Below, piece by piece: positions 1-9,473 of a stretch of DNA of 64,000 nucleotides. The translations under genes were made by a program, and so were the position numbers. The stretch's first letter is position 1. Each line of letters begins with the position of its first letter. Below the pieces are notes generated by a model. That model searched no databases. It was not told the origin of the DNA and worked only from the letters and a program-made list of their open reading frames with translations. The DNA lies in assembly GCA_963741405.1 (NCBI GenBank), contig CAVUHX010000024.1, forward strand, positions 1 through 64,000, given 5' to 3'. The stretch comes from Roseiarcus sp963741405 (GTDB lineage: Bacteria; Pseudomonadota; Alphaproteobacteria; Rhizobiales; Beijerinckiaceae).

Positions 1-115
1 AAATCGACGATGCGGGAATCCTCTCTGCCCCCCGGTAGATTCGCCGCACCCAACGCCCAACCCAAGCCGGCAATCGCCAAGACTTTTGCCCCTGTTACGA
101 ATCTCGTCCGCAAAT

Positions 116-220
116 GGAGGCGCGCGGAGCAGGCGGGGAACAGGGTCTGTTATCGCGATTATCAGGGCCGTAACAGGCGGCGAAAGAGACCGGTGCAGGC
201 CGGAACAGGAAACGAGGGGA
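116..220. repeat. Interspersed repeat, copy A (about 105 bp)
   Basis: This stretch matches 48154-48256 at roughly nine bases in ten over about 100 bp. Its core is an imperfect hairpin, CCTGTTA ... TAACAGG, around TCGCGATTATCAGGGCC, flanked by repeated GGAACAGG words. It has no coding role that I can see; the reading frames through it differ outside the repeat. It sits 150 bp from tRNA-Pro. Confidence 0.75.
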
Positions 221-372
221 GCAAGCCTTCGACCTTGAGCGGAAACTCTGGGTCACGCCAAATCGGCTGCAAAGCGCGAACGACCCGGGCTGGAACGCGT
301 CGCGACAGGCGGAATGGCCCAATGGGATTTTCCGAAGGTCGAGTCGGCCAGGGAGTCAAAAGTTCGAAAAAA

Positions 373-449
373 TGGTCGGGGCAGCAGGATTCGAACCTGC
401 GACCTGAAGTACCCAAAACTTCCGCGCTACCGGGCTGCGCTATACCCCG
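373..449 (-). tRNA. tRNA-Pro (anticodon TGG)
   Basis: Read on the minus strand the 77-nt sequence folds as a tRNA. The acceptor stem is CGGGGTA/TGCCCCG, the D-arm contains AGCCCGGTA, the anticodon stem GAAGT/ACTTC encloses loop TTTGGGT (anticodon TGG, proline), and the T-arm is GCAGG-TTCGAAT-CCTGC. The 3' ACCA is encoded and is followed by a T run that may help terminate transcription. tRNA 3' ends are common integration sites, but I see no integrase or duplicated tRNA end in the window. Confidence 0.97.
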
Positions 450-605
450 ACTGCCGCCGTCGCTAACATGAGCCGGGTCGTCGAACAAGGCGACGCTCGC
501 CGCGCTCCCGACCCGCCAACTTCGAGTTCGCCAGCCGTCCGACGCGCCGGCGTTGCGCCGCTGCGAGTGCTCCTTATAGTCGAGCCGCGGTGTCAGGGAA
601 CGAAA

Positions 606-1833
606 ATGATCTGTCGCAGCCGGACGTTCGCCTCGCTCGCAATCGGGTTCACCCTCGTCGCCGCCCCGGGCCCGAAGGCGGAGGCGAGCCAGGCGGAAAG
701 GATCCAGGCGGTGCTGGAGGCGTGGCTCAAAGACCGCGCGCCGGTCGAGAAGGTCACCGGGATCGCGGCCTACGTCAGCTTCGGCGATCCGGGTCCGGCG
801 ATTGAGGCTTTTGCCGGAAAGACGGGACGCGAGCCGGACAACCCGTCCGTGGGACGAGACACGCTCTTCCAGATGAGGAGCACATCGAAATCCTTCTGCG
901 CAGCCGTGATCCCGAAGCTTGAGGCCGCCGGCAAGCTCTCTCTCGAGGACACGATCGGGCAATGGCTGCCGCAATATCCGGTCTGGAAGGACGTCACCGT
1001 CCGGCGCCTGCTCGACATGACGAGCGGCATCCCGAACTACTCCGAGACGGAGACGATATTGCGCGGGATGGCGGAAGAGCCTGCGCGCGATTTCACGGCC
1101 GAGGATCTGTTCAAGGCCGCTTACCCCGCACCAGGCAACGAGCTTCCCGTGACGACGGGATACCACTATTCGAACACCAACTACGTCCTCGCCAGTCTGA
1201 TCGCCGAGAGGGCCTCCGGTCGGCATTATCGCGATCTCGTGCGCGCGATGGTCGATGCGCTCGGCCTCACGAGCACCTTCTACGAGAACGGAACCTATCC
1301 CGAAGCCGTGCTGCGCCACCGTGCTGCGCCACCTGGCCCACGGCTATTTCGACAACCCGGCCTGCGCCGAGTACCAACCCGGCTGCAAGCAGTCGTGGCT
1401 CCTCCCGCTAGTCGGCCGGGACGTGCGAGGCCAGGGCACGTCCTGGGCGCAGGCGGCGGGAGGCGCAATCGCCGGCGTCCGCGACGTCGACCTCTGGATG
1501 CGCGCGGTGTTCGAGGGGCGCGTCGTTCCGCGGAAGCAACAGGCGGAGTGGACGACGCTGGTCTCGACCAAGACCGGCGAACCGATCGCCGACGTCCCGA
1601 CCGACGATCCTCGCGGCTTCACCCTCGGCCTGGCGAAGGGGATTCTCGGATCTCTCGGTTCGCAATGGTTTTATCAGGGCGAAACGCTCGGTTACCGGAC
1701 GCTTTATGTCTGGTTCGCGAAAGAGGAACTGATGATCACGGTCGAGACCAATTCGCAGCCTCCCGACAAGGAGGACAAGCTCAACGACGCCGTCGCCGCA
1801 ATCTTCTCGATCGTGCGGAGCGCGCCGAGATAG
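606..1833 (+). pseudogene. Serine hydrolase, beta-lactamase/D-Ala-D-Ala carboxypeptidase fold, broken by a 13-bp duplication
   Basis: The ATG at 606 begins a Sec signal peptide (hydrophobic core SLAIGFTLVAAP). A class C beta-lactamase-type (DUF3471-less) serine hydrolase follows, with the SxxK nucleophile motif STSK and the YxN motif YSN. Such proteins act in the periplasm on peptidoglycan peptides, esters or beta-lactams. The frame changes at 1307-1332, where the 13-mer CGTGCTGCGCCAC occurs twice in tandem. Removing one copy restores a continuous protein of about 400 residues ending at 1833, which gives PEAVLRHLAHGYFDNP across the join. As it stands, translation runs into unrelated sequence and the C-terminal third is lost. 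The substrate cannot be inferred. Confidence 0.85.
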
Positions 1834-1999
1834 AACGAGACACCTCACGCGGCACGTGGCCGAGGATGGCTTCCGGCGTCCGGGAGGGCGCGCGGGCGCT
1901 GCAAGGAACCGGTCGAGCCGAAGCGCCGCACATCACGCGCCGCAAAATGGACGCAACGTGCTAGGATTGAAGTCGCGTCTCACCCGATCCCGTCTCGCC

Positions 2000-3226
2000 A
2001 TGGCTTCCACGCGACTGACTGCGCGCCTCGTTCCCTCGATCGCCGACATTGATCCGGCGGCGTGGGACGCCTGCGCCAATCCGCCTGGCCTGAGCGAGGA
2101 CGCAGCAGAAGGCGAGCGGTTCAACCCCTTCGTCGCCCATGCCTTCCTGCATGCGCTGGAAGCCTCCGGCTCGACCGGCGGCCGCTCCGGCTGGACTCCT
2201 GCGCATGTCGTCGTCGAAGATGCGTCGGGCCGGATCGTTGCGGCGACGCCCTCCTATCTCAAGGGCCATAGCCTCGGCGAATATGTGTTCGACCACACTT
2301 GGGCCGATGCCTACGAGCGCGCCGGCGGTCACTACTACCCGAAGCTCCAGGTGGCCGCGCCATTCACCCCGGCGACCGGACGGCGCCTCCTCGTCGCGCC
2401 GCATGGGCCCGAAGGGGCGCGGGAGGCGCTGGTCGAGGCGCTGCGGGAGGTCCGCCGGCAGGCGAAGGCCTCGTCAATCCATGTCACTTTTCCTACCGCC
2501 GAAGACGCGGCCCGGCTCGAGCGGATGGGCTTTCTGGTCCGCCACGGCGAACAGTTCCACTTTCTCAGCGAAGGATTCTCGTCCTTCGAGGATTTTCTGG
2601 CCGCCCTCGCCTCCCGCAAGCGCAAAGCGATCAAGCGCGAACGGCGAGAGGCGCTCAGCGACGAAGTCGCGATCGAGTGGATCACGGGTTCATCAATCAA
2701 AACGGAACATTGGGATTCATTTTTCAAGTTTTACATGGATACGGGGTCGCGAAAGTGGGGCCGCCCGTATCTGACCCGATCCTTCTTCGACCGCGTCGGC
2801 GCGGCGATGGCCGAGCGCATCCTTCTGGTGATGGCGAAGCGCGACGGCGGCTACATCGCCGGCGCCATCAATTTCATCGGCGACGATGCGCTCTATGGCC
2901 GGAACTGGGGTGCGATCGAGGACAGGCCGTTCCTCCATTTCGAGGTGTGCTACTATCAGGCGATCGAATTCGCGCTCGCGCGCGGGCTCAAACGGGTGGA
3001 AGCTGGCGCCCAGGGGGAGCACAAGCTGGCTCGCGGCTATCGGCCGGTCGTCACTTATTCCGCCCACGAATTCGCCGACGCACGCCTCGCCAGAGCGGTC
3101 GCCGACTTCGTGCGGCGCGAACGCGCGGCGGTCGCCGAAACGATCGCCTATTATGGGGATCGCGCCCCCTTCCGGAAGGGCGAGAATCCGGACAACGAGA
3201 CTGCGGGAGAGACCTTTGACCTATGA
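2000..3226 (+). CDS. FemAB-like GNAT-fold N-acyltransferase (DUF482 family)
   Basis: The product is 408 residues and resembles the DUF482/peptidogalycan-type GNAT family, proteins with two GNAT-like halves related to FemAB aminoacyl transferases. The N-terminal half carries the family pattern of short conserved aromatic segments (EYVFDHTWADAYERAGGHYYPKLQ). The C-terminal half includes YGRNWGA and FEVCYYQAIEFA followed by GAQGEHK, which are typical of this family. I chose the ATG at 2000 because the homologous region starts there (ARLVPSIADIDPAAW); upstream in-frame sequence looks non-coding. The stop overlaps the start of the HIT gene by 11 bp, so the two are probably co-transcribed. The acceptor substrate is unknown. 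Confidence 0.85.
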   Translation: MASTRLTARLVPSIADIDPAAWDACANPPGLSEDAAEGERFNPFVAHAFLHALEASGSTGGRSGWTPAHVVVEDASGRIVAATPSYLKGHSLGEYVFDHTWADAYERAGGHYYPKLQVAAPFTPATGRRLLVAPHGPEGAREALVEALREVRRQAKASSIHVTFPTAEDAARLERMGFLVRHGEQFHFLSEGFSSFEDFLAALASRKRKAIKRERREALSDEVAIEWITGSSIKTEHWDSFFKFYMDTGSRKWGRPYLTRSFFDRVGAAMAERILLVMAKRDGGYIAGAINFIGDDALYGRNWGAIEDRPFLHFEVCYYQAIEFALARGLKRVEAGAQGEHKLARGYRPVVTYSAHEFADARLARAVADFVRRERAAVAETIAYYGDRAPFRKGENPDNETAGETFDL

Positions 3227-3641
3227 TTCCAACAACATCTTCGCCAAAATTCTGCGTGGCGAAGCCCCCTGCACGAAGGTCTACGAGGACGATGCGGCGC
3301 TCGCTTTCCTCGATGTGATGCCGCGCGCCGACGGACATACCCTGGTGATCCCGAAAGTCCAGGCCCGCAATATCTTCGACATCGCCCCGGAGGAACTCGC
3401 CCGGATGATGCCGACGGTTCAGAAGGTCGCGCGCGCCGTCAGGGCCGGCATGGGCGCGGAGGGACTGACCGTGCAGCAGTTCAACGAAGAGCCCGGCGGA
3501 CAGCAGGTGTTCCACCTTCACTTCCACCTCTTGCCGCGCTGGGCGGGCGACGTCGTCAGGCCTCCCGGCGGACCCTTCCGGAACGCCGAGGCGCTGCGAC
3601 CCTTCGCCGAACGGATCATTGCGGCCTTCGCGCGCGTTTGA
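3216..3641 (+). CDS. HIT family nucleotide-binding hydrolase
   Basis: This 141-residue histidine-triad protein has the catalytic motif HLHFHLLP near residues 104-111 and the usual N-terminal FAKILRGEAPCTKVYEDD. HIT proteins hydrolyse nucleoside phosphoramidates or dinucleotides (Hint/aprataxin-like). The best start is the TTG at 3216: a GGGAGA ribosome site lies about 6 nt upstream, no ATG is available before the conserved region, and the encoded start (then TYDSNNIFAKIL) matches the family. It overlaps the preceding GNAT gene by 11 bp, which suggests translational coupling. Confidence 0.92.
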   Translation: MTYDSNNIFAKILRGEAPCTKVYEDDAALAFLDVMPRADGHTLVIPKVQARNIFDIAPEELARMMPTVQKVARAVRAGMGAEGLTVQQFNEEPGGQQVFHLHFHLLPRWAGDVVRPPGGPFRNAEALRPFAERIIAAFARV

Positions 3642-3666
3642 GCGGCGCGAAGCAGGATGAGAGGCT

Positions 3667-4359
3667 GTGATCCATATCCACTATTTTCCGGTCAGCGCGA
3701 CTTCGGCAGGGTTGTTGGCCGCCATCCTCGTCGGGCTCGTCGTCCTCTTACAGATCGGAGTGCTGCGGAAGGCCTTTTCTGTACTCGGCCTCAATCCGTT
3801 CATCGTCCTGCTGGCGCTGTTCGGCTCGCTTGCCGGCTCATACGTTAACCTGCCCCTTTACCGCCTCCCCCAGCAACAAGTGGTCTCCCACGAGGTGGTT
3901 CAGATCTTCGGAGTGCCGTTTCTTGCGCCGGTCGCGGTCGACTGGCCGGGCACGGTGCTAGCGATTAATGTCGGCGGCGCCGTCATCCCGATAATGCTGT
4001 CGTTCTATCTTCTTGTCCGCTATCGTCTCTGGGGACCGGCGATCGTGGCGGTCGTGGTCGTCGCCTTCTTTGTCCATCAGATGGCGACGCCGATCCGGGG
4101 CGTCGGCATCGCCGTGCCGACGGTCGCGCCGCCCCTCCTCGCGGCCTTCGCCGGCCTCGTCCTGTCGAGGCGCTACGCTGCTCCCCTCGCCTATATCGGG
4201 GGCTGCATCGGGGTGCTCGTCGGAGCCGATCTGCTCAACCTTGGCGCTTTGCGCGGCATCGGCGCGCCGGTCGCTTCGATCGGGGGCGCCGGCACTTTCG
4301 ACGGCGTTTTCCTGACCGGCGTGATCGCCGTCCTGCTCGCAAGCCTAGTTGTTGGTTAA
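3667..4359 (+). CDS. DUF1614 multi-pass membrane protein
   Basis: The 230-residue protein is very hydrophobic, with about seven predicted membrane helices. It has the pattern of the DUF1614 family, including GSYVNLPLY near residue 57 and NVGGAVIP near residue 103. The start is GTG at 3667, 25 bp after the HIT gene, so it may share that transcript. The function of DUF1614 proteins is not established; they are frequent in alphaproteobacteria and methylotrophs. Confidence 0.85.
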   Translation: MIHIHYFPVSATSAGLLAAILVGLVVLLQIGVLRKAFSVLGLNPFIVLLALFGSLAGSYVNLPLYRLPQQQVVSHEVVQIFGVPFLAPVAVDWPGTVLAINVGGAVIPIMLSFYLLVRYRLWGPAIVAVVVVAFFVHQMATPIRGVGIAVPTVAPPLLAAFAGLVLSRRYAAPLAYIGGCIGVLVGADLLNLGALRGIGAPVASIGGAGTFDGVFLTGVIAVLLASLVVG

Positions 4360-4575
4360 CGCGCAGGCTGTAGGGCCGTCATCACTAAGAATTGCTTAAC
4401 CAAACCAAGGCAATTTGTGTCTCTTTTGCCACATCTGCTCGCGAACGTGACCGAATGGCGCGTAAACGGTGGACTCAGGCGGAATCGGCGCCTATACCGA
4501 GCATATTGGTTTTCAACGGGCGACGGCGCGCTATCTTCAGGCGCAAGGCGGAGCCGATCTAAACGGAGAATAGAC

Positions 4576-5394
4576 ATGAAGAATCGTTGGCTTATGGGGG
4601 CTGCTGCGGCGGCTCTGACCGTTGCGGGCGCGCTCTCGGCGCAGGCCGCTGACCTCCCCACCCGCAAAGAGGCTCCGGCCCCGGCGATGTTCGTGCCGCC
4701 GCCTTTCACCTGGACCGGGTTCTACGTCGGCGCGAACGTTGGCGGTATATGGGGCACGGGCAGCCGTTCGACGACGTTCTACACCGCCGGCTTCCCCTGG
4801 CTCTCTACCTACTATCCGAATACCCTCGGCTCGGGCGGAAGCGGATGGCTCATCGGTGGTCAGGCTGGCTACAACTGGCAGTCCGGCGCCGCGGTGTTCG
4901 GCGTCGAAACCGACATCGACTGGACCAGCGGGAGCAAGAACTTCTCTTACACCAGCGCCCCCTTCACGGTGGCGCCGCTCGGCGACACGATCAACGTGAA
5001 CGCTTCGGCCAAGATGACTTGGCTCGGCACGACCCGCGCTCGCGTCGGCTTCGTCGCCACTCCTGACAACCGGCTGATGTTCTACGGCACGGGCGGTCTC
5101 GCCTACGGCGGCGGCAGCGGTTACCTTAATGTCTGGGATACGTTCAACAACATCTACTGGCACGGAGCACCGAGCTCGACGCGAGTCGGCTGGACGATCG
5201 GCGCGGGCGTCGAGTATGCGATCACCAATAACATCACGCTGAAGGGCGAATATCTGTACTACAACCTCGGCAGCAGCAACGTGGTGACCTCTCCGACGAT
5301 TTATACAGCGAACCTCTGGCCGGGCACTTATGCGACCGCCAAGTACAATTTCGACGGATCGATCTTCCGAGTTGGCATGAACTACAAGTTCTGA
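4576..5394 (+). CDS. Outer-membrane beta-barrel protein (Omp25/RopB-like)
   Basis: The protein is 272 residues. A clear Sec signal peptide ends at AQA-ADLP (residues 1-27). A proline-rich linker follows, then an eight-strand-type outer-membrane barrel with alternating aromatic and glycine residues (FTWTGFYVGANVGG, LIGGQAGYNWQ, WTIGAGVEYA). It ends in FRVGMNYKF, a typical C-terminal phenylalanine barrel signature. It belongs to the Omp25/Omp31 surface-antigen family of Hyphomicrobiales. I chose the ATG at 4576 because the signal peptide begins there, with GGAGAA-type ribosome site sequence just upstream. A rho-independent terminator follows directly. Confidence 0.93.
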   Translation: MKNRWLMGAAAAALTVAGALSAQAADLPTRKEAPAPAMFVPPPFTWTGFYVGANVGGIWGTGSRSTTFYTAGFPWLSTYYPNTLGSGGSGWLIGGQAGYNWQSGAAVFGVETDIDWTSGSKNFSYTSAPFTVAPLGDTINVNASAKMTWLGTTRARVGFVATPDNRLMFYGTGGLAYGGGSGYLNVWDTFNNIYWHGAPSSTRVGWTIGAGVEYAITNNITLKGEYLYYNLGSSNVVTSPTIYTANLWPGTYATAKYNFDGSIFRVGMNYKF

Positions 5395-5419
5395 TCCACT
5401 ACGGATCCCACGGACGAAG

Positions 5420-5446
5420 AGGGAAGGCTTTCGCCTTCCCTTTTTT
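5420..5446 (+). terminator. Rho-independent terminator after the porin gene
   Basis: A GGGAAGGC / GCCTTCCC stem with a short TTTC loop is followed by six T residues, 26 bp after the porin stop codon. Confidence 0.9.
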
Positions 5447-5665
5447 CGGCCTCATTGACGGTGCTGCAAACAATGGTGGCGTGATCGGGACCCGGGCTGA
5501 AACACGGGCGCGCGCGGGTCTCATCGCTGCGGCAATCGTAACCGGCTGCGTTGTTCACGTTCCCGTCCGCGGAGCCGCGAAAACGCCTATCTCCTGCGCG
5601 TGAGGATCAAGACGCGTTCTCAACGCGACCGTTCGCCGGTCGAAGTCTCCTACGAAGCTTGCGCC

Positions 5666-7540
5666 TCACTTCTCCGGAAGGTTGAGCCGAATGTGCAATT
5701 CGCGCAGCTGATTGGTCGTCACCTGGGCCGGCGCGCCCATCATCAGGTCCTCGGCGCGCTGGTTCATCGGGAAGAGCACGACCTCGCGAAGATTCTCCTC
5801 CCCCGCAAGCAGCATGACGATGCGGTCGACCCCTGGCGCGATACCGCCGTGGGGCGGCGCGCCGCACTGAAAGGCGCGGTACATGCCGCCGAACTTCTCG
5901 AGCAGGACGTCCTCGCCGTAGCCCGCGATTTCGAAGGCCTTGACCATGACGTCGGGGCGATGGTTGCGGATCGCGCCCGAGGACAATTCGATGCCGTTGC
6001 ACACGATGTCGTACTGGAAGGCCTTGATGGTCAGCGGATCCTTCGTCTCCAACCCCTCGAGGCCGCCCTGCGGCATCGAGAACGGGTTGTGGGAGAAGTC
6101 GATCTTCTTCTCCTCCTCGTTCCACTCGTACATCGGGAAGTCGACGATCCAGCAGAATTCGAACACGTCCTTCTTTGAGACGCCGAGATCATTGCCGATC
6201 CGCACGCGCGCCGCGCCGGCGAGCCTGGCAGCCCTGTCCGCCTTGTCGCAGGCGAAAAACACGGCGTCGCCCGCTTTCAATCCAGCCGCCTTTGCCAGCG
6301 CTTGCTGCGCTGAAACTGGGAGGAATTTCGCAATCGGACCTCGACCGAAAAGAAGGCTCCCATCGAGATTGTGCCGTTGTTTCAATTCCGCAATGTGCTC
6401 GCTAGCAGAGACAGCCGGAGCCCCTCCCAAAACCCCCCCGGTCGGATAGTCCTCGAAGATGATGTAGCCGAGACCCGCCGCCCCCTCGCCTTTCGCCCAA
6501 TCGTTCAGCTTGTCGAAGAACGAACGCGGGCTCTTCGCGGCGCCCGGGGCGGGAATTGCGCGCACCACCCCGCCCGCCTCGATGACCTGCTTGAAGGCGT
6601 TGAAGGTCACGTCGTCGCGCCGGAACACTTCCGTCACGTCGGCGATCCTGATCGGATTGCGCAGGTCCGGCTTGTCGACCCCGAATTCCAGCATCGCTCG
6701 GGCATAGGGAATCATCGGGAAGACCTGCGTGACCGGACGTCCGCCGCCGAACTCCTCGAATACGCCGCGCAGCACCGGCTCGACGACGGCGAAAACGTCC
6801 TCCTGGGTGACGAAGCTCATCTCGATATCGAGTTGGTAGAACTCGCCGGGGCTGCGGTCGGCGCGGGCGTCCTCGTCGCGGAAGCAGGGCGCGATCTGGA
6901 AATAGCGGTCGAAGCCCGCCACCATGGTGAGTTGCTTGAACTGCTGCGGCGCCTGCGGCAGCGCGTAGAACTTGCCCGGATGGATGCGTGAAGGCACGAG
7001 GAAGTCGCGCGCGCCCTCGGGGCTCGAGGCGGTCAGGATCGGCGTCTGGAATTCGAAGAACCCTTGCGCCTTCATCCGCGCGCGAAGCGAATCAATGATT
7101 TGTCCGCGCAGCATGATGTTCTTGTGCAGCTTCTCGCGGCGCAGGTCGAGGAAGCGGTATTTGAGACGAATGTCCTCCGGATAGGGCTGGTCGCCGAACA
7201 CCGGCATCGGCAGGTCGCCCGCCGGGCCGAGAACCTCGATCTCGCGCACGTAGACTTCCACGAGGCCGGTCGCCATCTCCGGATTCTCGGTGCCCCCAGG
7301 GCGCTTGCGCACCGCCCCGTCGACCCGGACGACGAATTCCGAGCGCAGCTTCTCGGCCTGCCTGAAAGCGGGCGAATCGGGATCGACCACGCATTGGGTG
7401 ATCCCGTAATGGTCGCGCAGGTCGATGAACAGCACGCCGCCATGGTCGCGGATGCGGTGGCACCAGCCGGACAGGCGGACGAACTCGCCGACCAGGGTCG
7501 GCCCGAGGGCCCCGCAGGTGTGCGTGCGATAGCGATGCAT
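5666..7540 (-). CDS. aspS: Aspartyl-tRNA synthetase
   Basis: The protein is 624 residues, somewhat longer than the usual 585-600. The N-terminal OB-fold anticodon-binding domain contains VRLSGWCHRIRDHGG. Class II synthetase motif 2 is seen around FRDEDARADRSPGEFYQLD, the bacterial GAD insertion domain lies in the middle, and motif 3 is GGIAPGVDRIVMLLAG near the C-terminus. It charges tRNA-Asp (and tRNA-Asn if non-discriminating; whether GatCAB is present cannot be told here). It appears monocistronic, and the reading frame is intact over 1.9 kb. Confidence 0.98.
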   Translation of the reverse strand: MHRYRTHTCGALGPTLVGEFVRLSGWCHRIRDHGGVLFIDLRDHYGITQCVVDPDSPAFRQAEKLRSEFVVRVDGAVRKRPGGTENPEMATGLVEVYVREIEVLGPAGDLPMPVFGDQPYPEDIRLKYRFLDLRREKLHKNIMLRGQIIDSLRARMKAQGFFEFQTPILTASSPEGARDFLVPSRIHPGKFYALPQAPQQFKQLTMVAGFDRYFQIAPCFRDEDARADRSPGEFYQLDIEMSFVTQEDVFAVVEPVLRGVFEEFGGGRPVTQVFPMIPYARAMLEFGVDKPDLRNPIRIADVTEVFRRDDVTFNAFKQVIEAGGVVRAIPAPGAAKSPRSFFDKLNDWAKGEGAAGLGYIIFEDYPTGGVLGGAPAVSASEHIAELKQRHNLDGSLLFGRGPIAKFLPVSAQQALAKAAGLKAGDAVFFACDKADRAARLAGAARVRIGNDLGVSKKDVFEFCWIVDFPMYEWNEEEKKIDFSHNPFSMPQGGLEGLETKDPLTIKAFQYDIVCNGIELSSGAIRNHRPDVMVKAFEIAGYGEDVLLEKFGGMYRAFQCGAPPHGGIAPGVDRIVMLLAGEENLREVVLFPMNQRAEDLMMGAPAQVTTNQLRELHIRLNLPEK

Positions 7541-7684
7541 TATCGTTTCGTTTCGGTTTGGAAATTGCGAAGGTGCGCTGCCTAGCGGAAATCAGGCCGA
7601 CGGGGAAGCGGCAAAAGGTTTTCCGCGAATGGTTCATACGGCGGGCCGGCCGGAACTTTCCACTCTCCTGTCTATTGGCGCGAA

Positions 7685-8578
7685 ATGCCCGAGACCACGA
7701 CCCATATGCTGGCGATGGCGGTCGTCGCCCTGGCGATCGGATGGGCGCCGCTTTTCCTGGAACGCCTTCCGGTGTCCTGGACATTCTGGCGGTCGCAATG
7801 GGTTCGCCCTGTTCACGTTCCTCGTCCCCCACCGGAAGATCATAAAGTTCGAGCAGACCTCGGACGTCCTGACGGAGATCGCCCTGGTCGTGGCGATCAT
7901 GGGCGGGAGGCTCAGGATCGACAGGCCCTTCTCGGTCAGGCATTAGGGCAGCACGTGGCGTCTGATTGATTGGGATTGGGATTGCGATGCCAATCTCCAT
8001 TGCCGTAGTCGCAGTTTCGGCGCGCTTCCTGCTCGGCCTGCCCACCGGGGCGGCCAGTCTCCTTTGCGCCATGCTCGCGCCGACTGACCCGGTGCTCGCG
8101 GCGGACGTCCAGGTCGGCCCGCCCGGGACGGGAGAGGAAGCAGAGGTGAAGCTCGCGCTGACGTCGGAGGCGGGGCTGAACGATGCCCTCGCCTTTCCGT
8201 TTGTCTCCCTCGGCATGCTCTTAATTGAGAGTCAGACCAATGTGGGAGACGGATTGACGGCCTGGGCCCTCGTCGATCTTTTCGGCAGGGTCGTCGACCG
8301 GCTTGCTGGCGGGTTCGTCCTGGCCTGGACGGCCGTGAAGGTGAACGCGGCGCTTCCCAAGAATCTTCGGCTGTCGAGAGCGGACGACGGCCTCGTTTTC
8401 GTCGCGATCACCTTCCTGACCTACGGGCTCGCGCAGATGGCGGAAACCTATGGCTTTCTTGCGGTGTTCGCCTGTGCGGTGACGATCCGCAACTTCTCGC
8501 CGCAGGCCGATCTCCACCGCCGCCTCAATTGCGTGGCCGACCAGCCCGAGCGGTTCTGCTGTTCTTCGGGGGGGGTGC
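7685..8578 (+). pseudogene. CPA1-family Na+/H+ antiporter, multiply frameshifted and truncated
   Basis: Pieces of a cation:proton antiporter occur in order in different frames. From 7685 there is MPETTTHMLAMAVVALAIGW. Around 7855 there is TSDVLTEIALVVAIMGGRLR. From 7966 comes a longer piece with the diagnostic APTDPVLAADVQVGPPG and LTSEAGLNDALAFPFVSLG, then VFACAVTIRNFSPQA. Homologues carry a further C-terminal region with several helices that is missing here; sequence after about 8540 is unrelated. At least two frameshifts and a 3' truncation make a functional product very unlikely. An intact relative would exchange cytoplasmic Na+ or K+ for H+ across the inner membrane. Confidence 0.85.
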
Positions 8579-8645
8579 TCCATTTACTGCGGCCGACGAG
8601 GCGCGTAAGTTTCCCTGCGCTCCCCGTCACGCCCGGAAACACTCC

Positions 8646-9473
8646 ATGACCGCTCAGACCGTCCCCGCATTCTCCGAACTGCTTCGCGGCGAGGACGGCG
8701 ACGGCGTCGTCACTCTGACGCTCGCGAGTCCGCAGAACCGGAACGCGCTGAGCCTTACTATGATCGACACGCTAATCGTCGCCTTCGCCGAGCTCGCGAG
8801 GGACGAGAAGGCGCGGGTCGTCATCCTGGCGGGGGAGGGGCCGGCGCTCAGCGCGGGGCACAATCTCCGGGAGATGCAGGCCCATCGGAACGATTTGGAT
8901 CGGGGCAGCGCTTATTTCGAGAACCTCTTCGCCCGATGCTCGGTCCTGATGCAGGCGATCGTCGCGCTGCCGAAGCCGGTCATCGCGGCAGTTGAAGGGG
9001 TCGCGACGGCGGCCGGCTGCCAGCTTGTCGCCTCCTGTGATCTCGCGATCGCGGGCGAGCGAGCGCAATTCGCACTGTCCGGGGTCAATGCCGGACTGTT
9101 CTGCTCGACGCCTCTCGTCGCAGTCGGGCGCGCCGTGTCGCGCAAGGCGGCGCTCGAGATGGCGATGACCGGCAAGCTCTTCAGCGCCTCCGACGCGCTG
9201 CGGTTCGGCCTCGTCAACCGGGTTGCGCCGGAGGGCCAGGCGCTCGTCGAGGCCCGCGCGCTGGCCAAGTCCGTCGCCCAGCATTCGGCTGCCGCGCTCG
9301 CAATCGGTAAGCGGGCCTTCTACGCCCAGATCGAGCATCCGCTCGACACGGCTTACGCGCTCGCTTCGAAGGCGATGGTCGACAATCTGGCTGAGCCGGA
9401 CTGCGTCGAGGGGATGGCGGCGTTTCTCGAAAAGCGCAGGCCAGAATTTGGCAAACGCGATGCCGGCGACTGA
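8646..9473 (+). CDS. Enoyl-CoA hydratase/isomerase family protein
   Basis: This 275-residue crotonase-fold protein has the oxyanion-hole region SAGHNLREMQ (residues 75-84) and the second conserved loop VEGVATAAGCQLVASCDLAIA, followed by NAGLFCSTP. The sequence around these motifs resembles the ECHDC3-like subgroup, whose substrate is uncertain. A role in fatty-acid or acyl-CoA breakdown is a family-level expectation only. The start ATG at 8646 is directly followed by the homologous region. The 3' end overlaps the next gene by 14 bp, which indicates an operon. Confidence 0.92.
   Translation: MTAQTVPAFSELLRGEDGDGVVTLTLASPQNRNALSLTMIDTLIVAFAELARDEKARVVILAGEGPALSAGHNLREMQAHRNDLDRGSAYFENLFARCSVLMQAIVALPKPVIAAVEGVATAAGCQLVASCDLAIAGERAQFALSGVNAGLFCSTPLVAVGRAVSRKAALEMAMTGKLFSASDALRFGLVNRVAPEGQALVEARALAKSVAQHSAAALAIGKRAFYAQIEHPLDTAYALASKAMVDNLAEPDCVEGMAAFLEKRRPEFGKRDAGD

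Noticed and set aside
162..1319. 385-codon open frame on the minus strand
   Set aside because: It spans the tRNA-Pro gene and the serine hydrolase in antisense and has no family resemblance.
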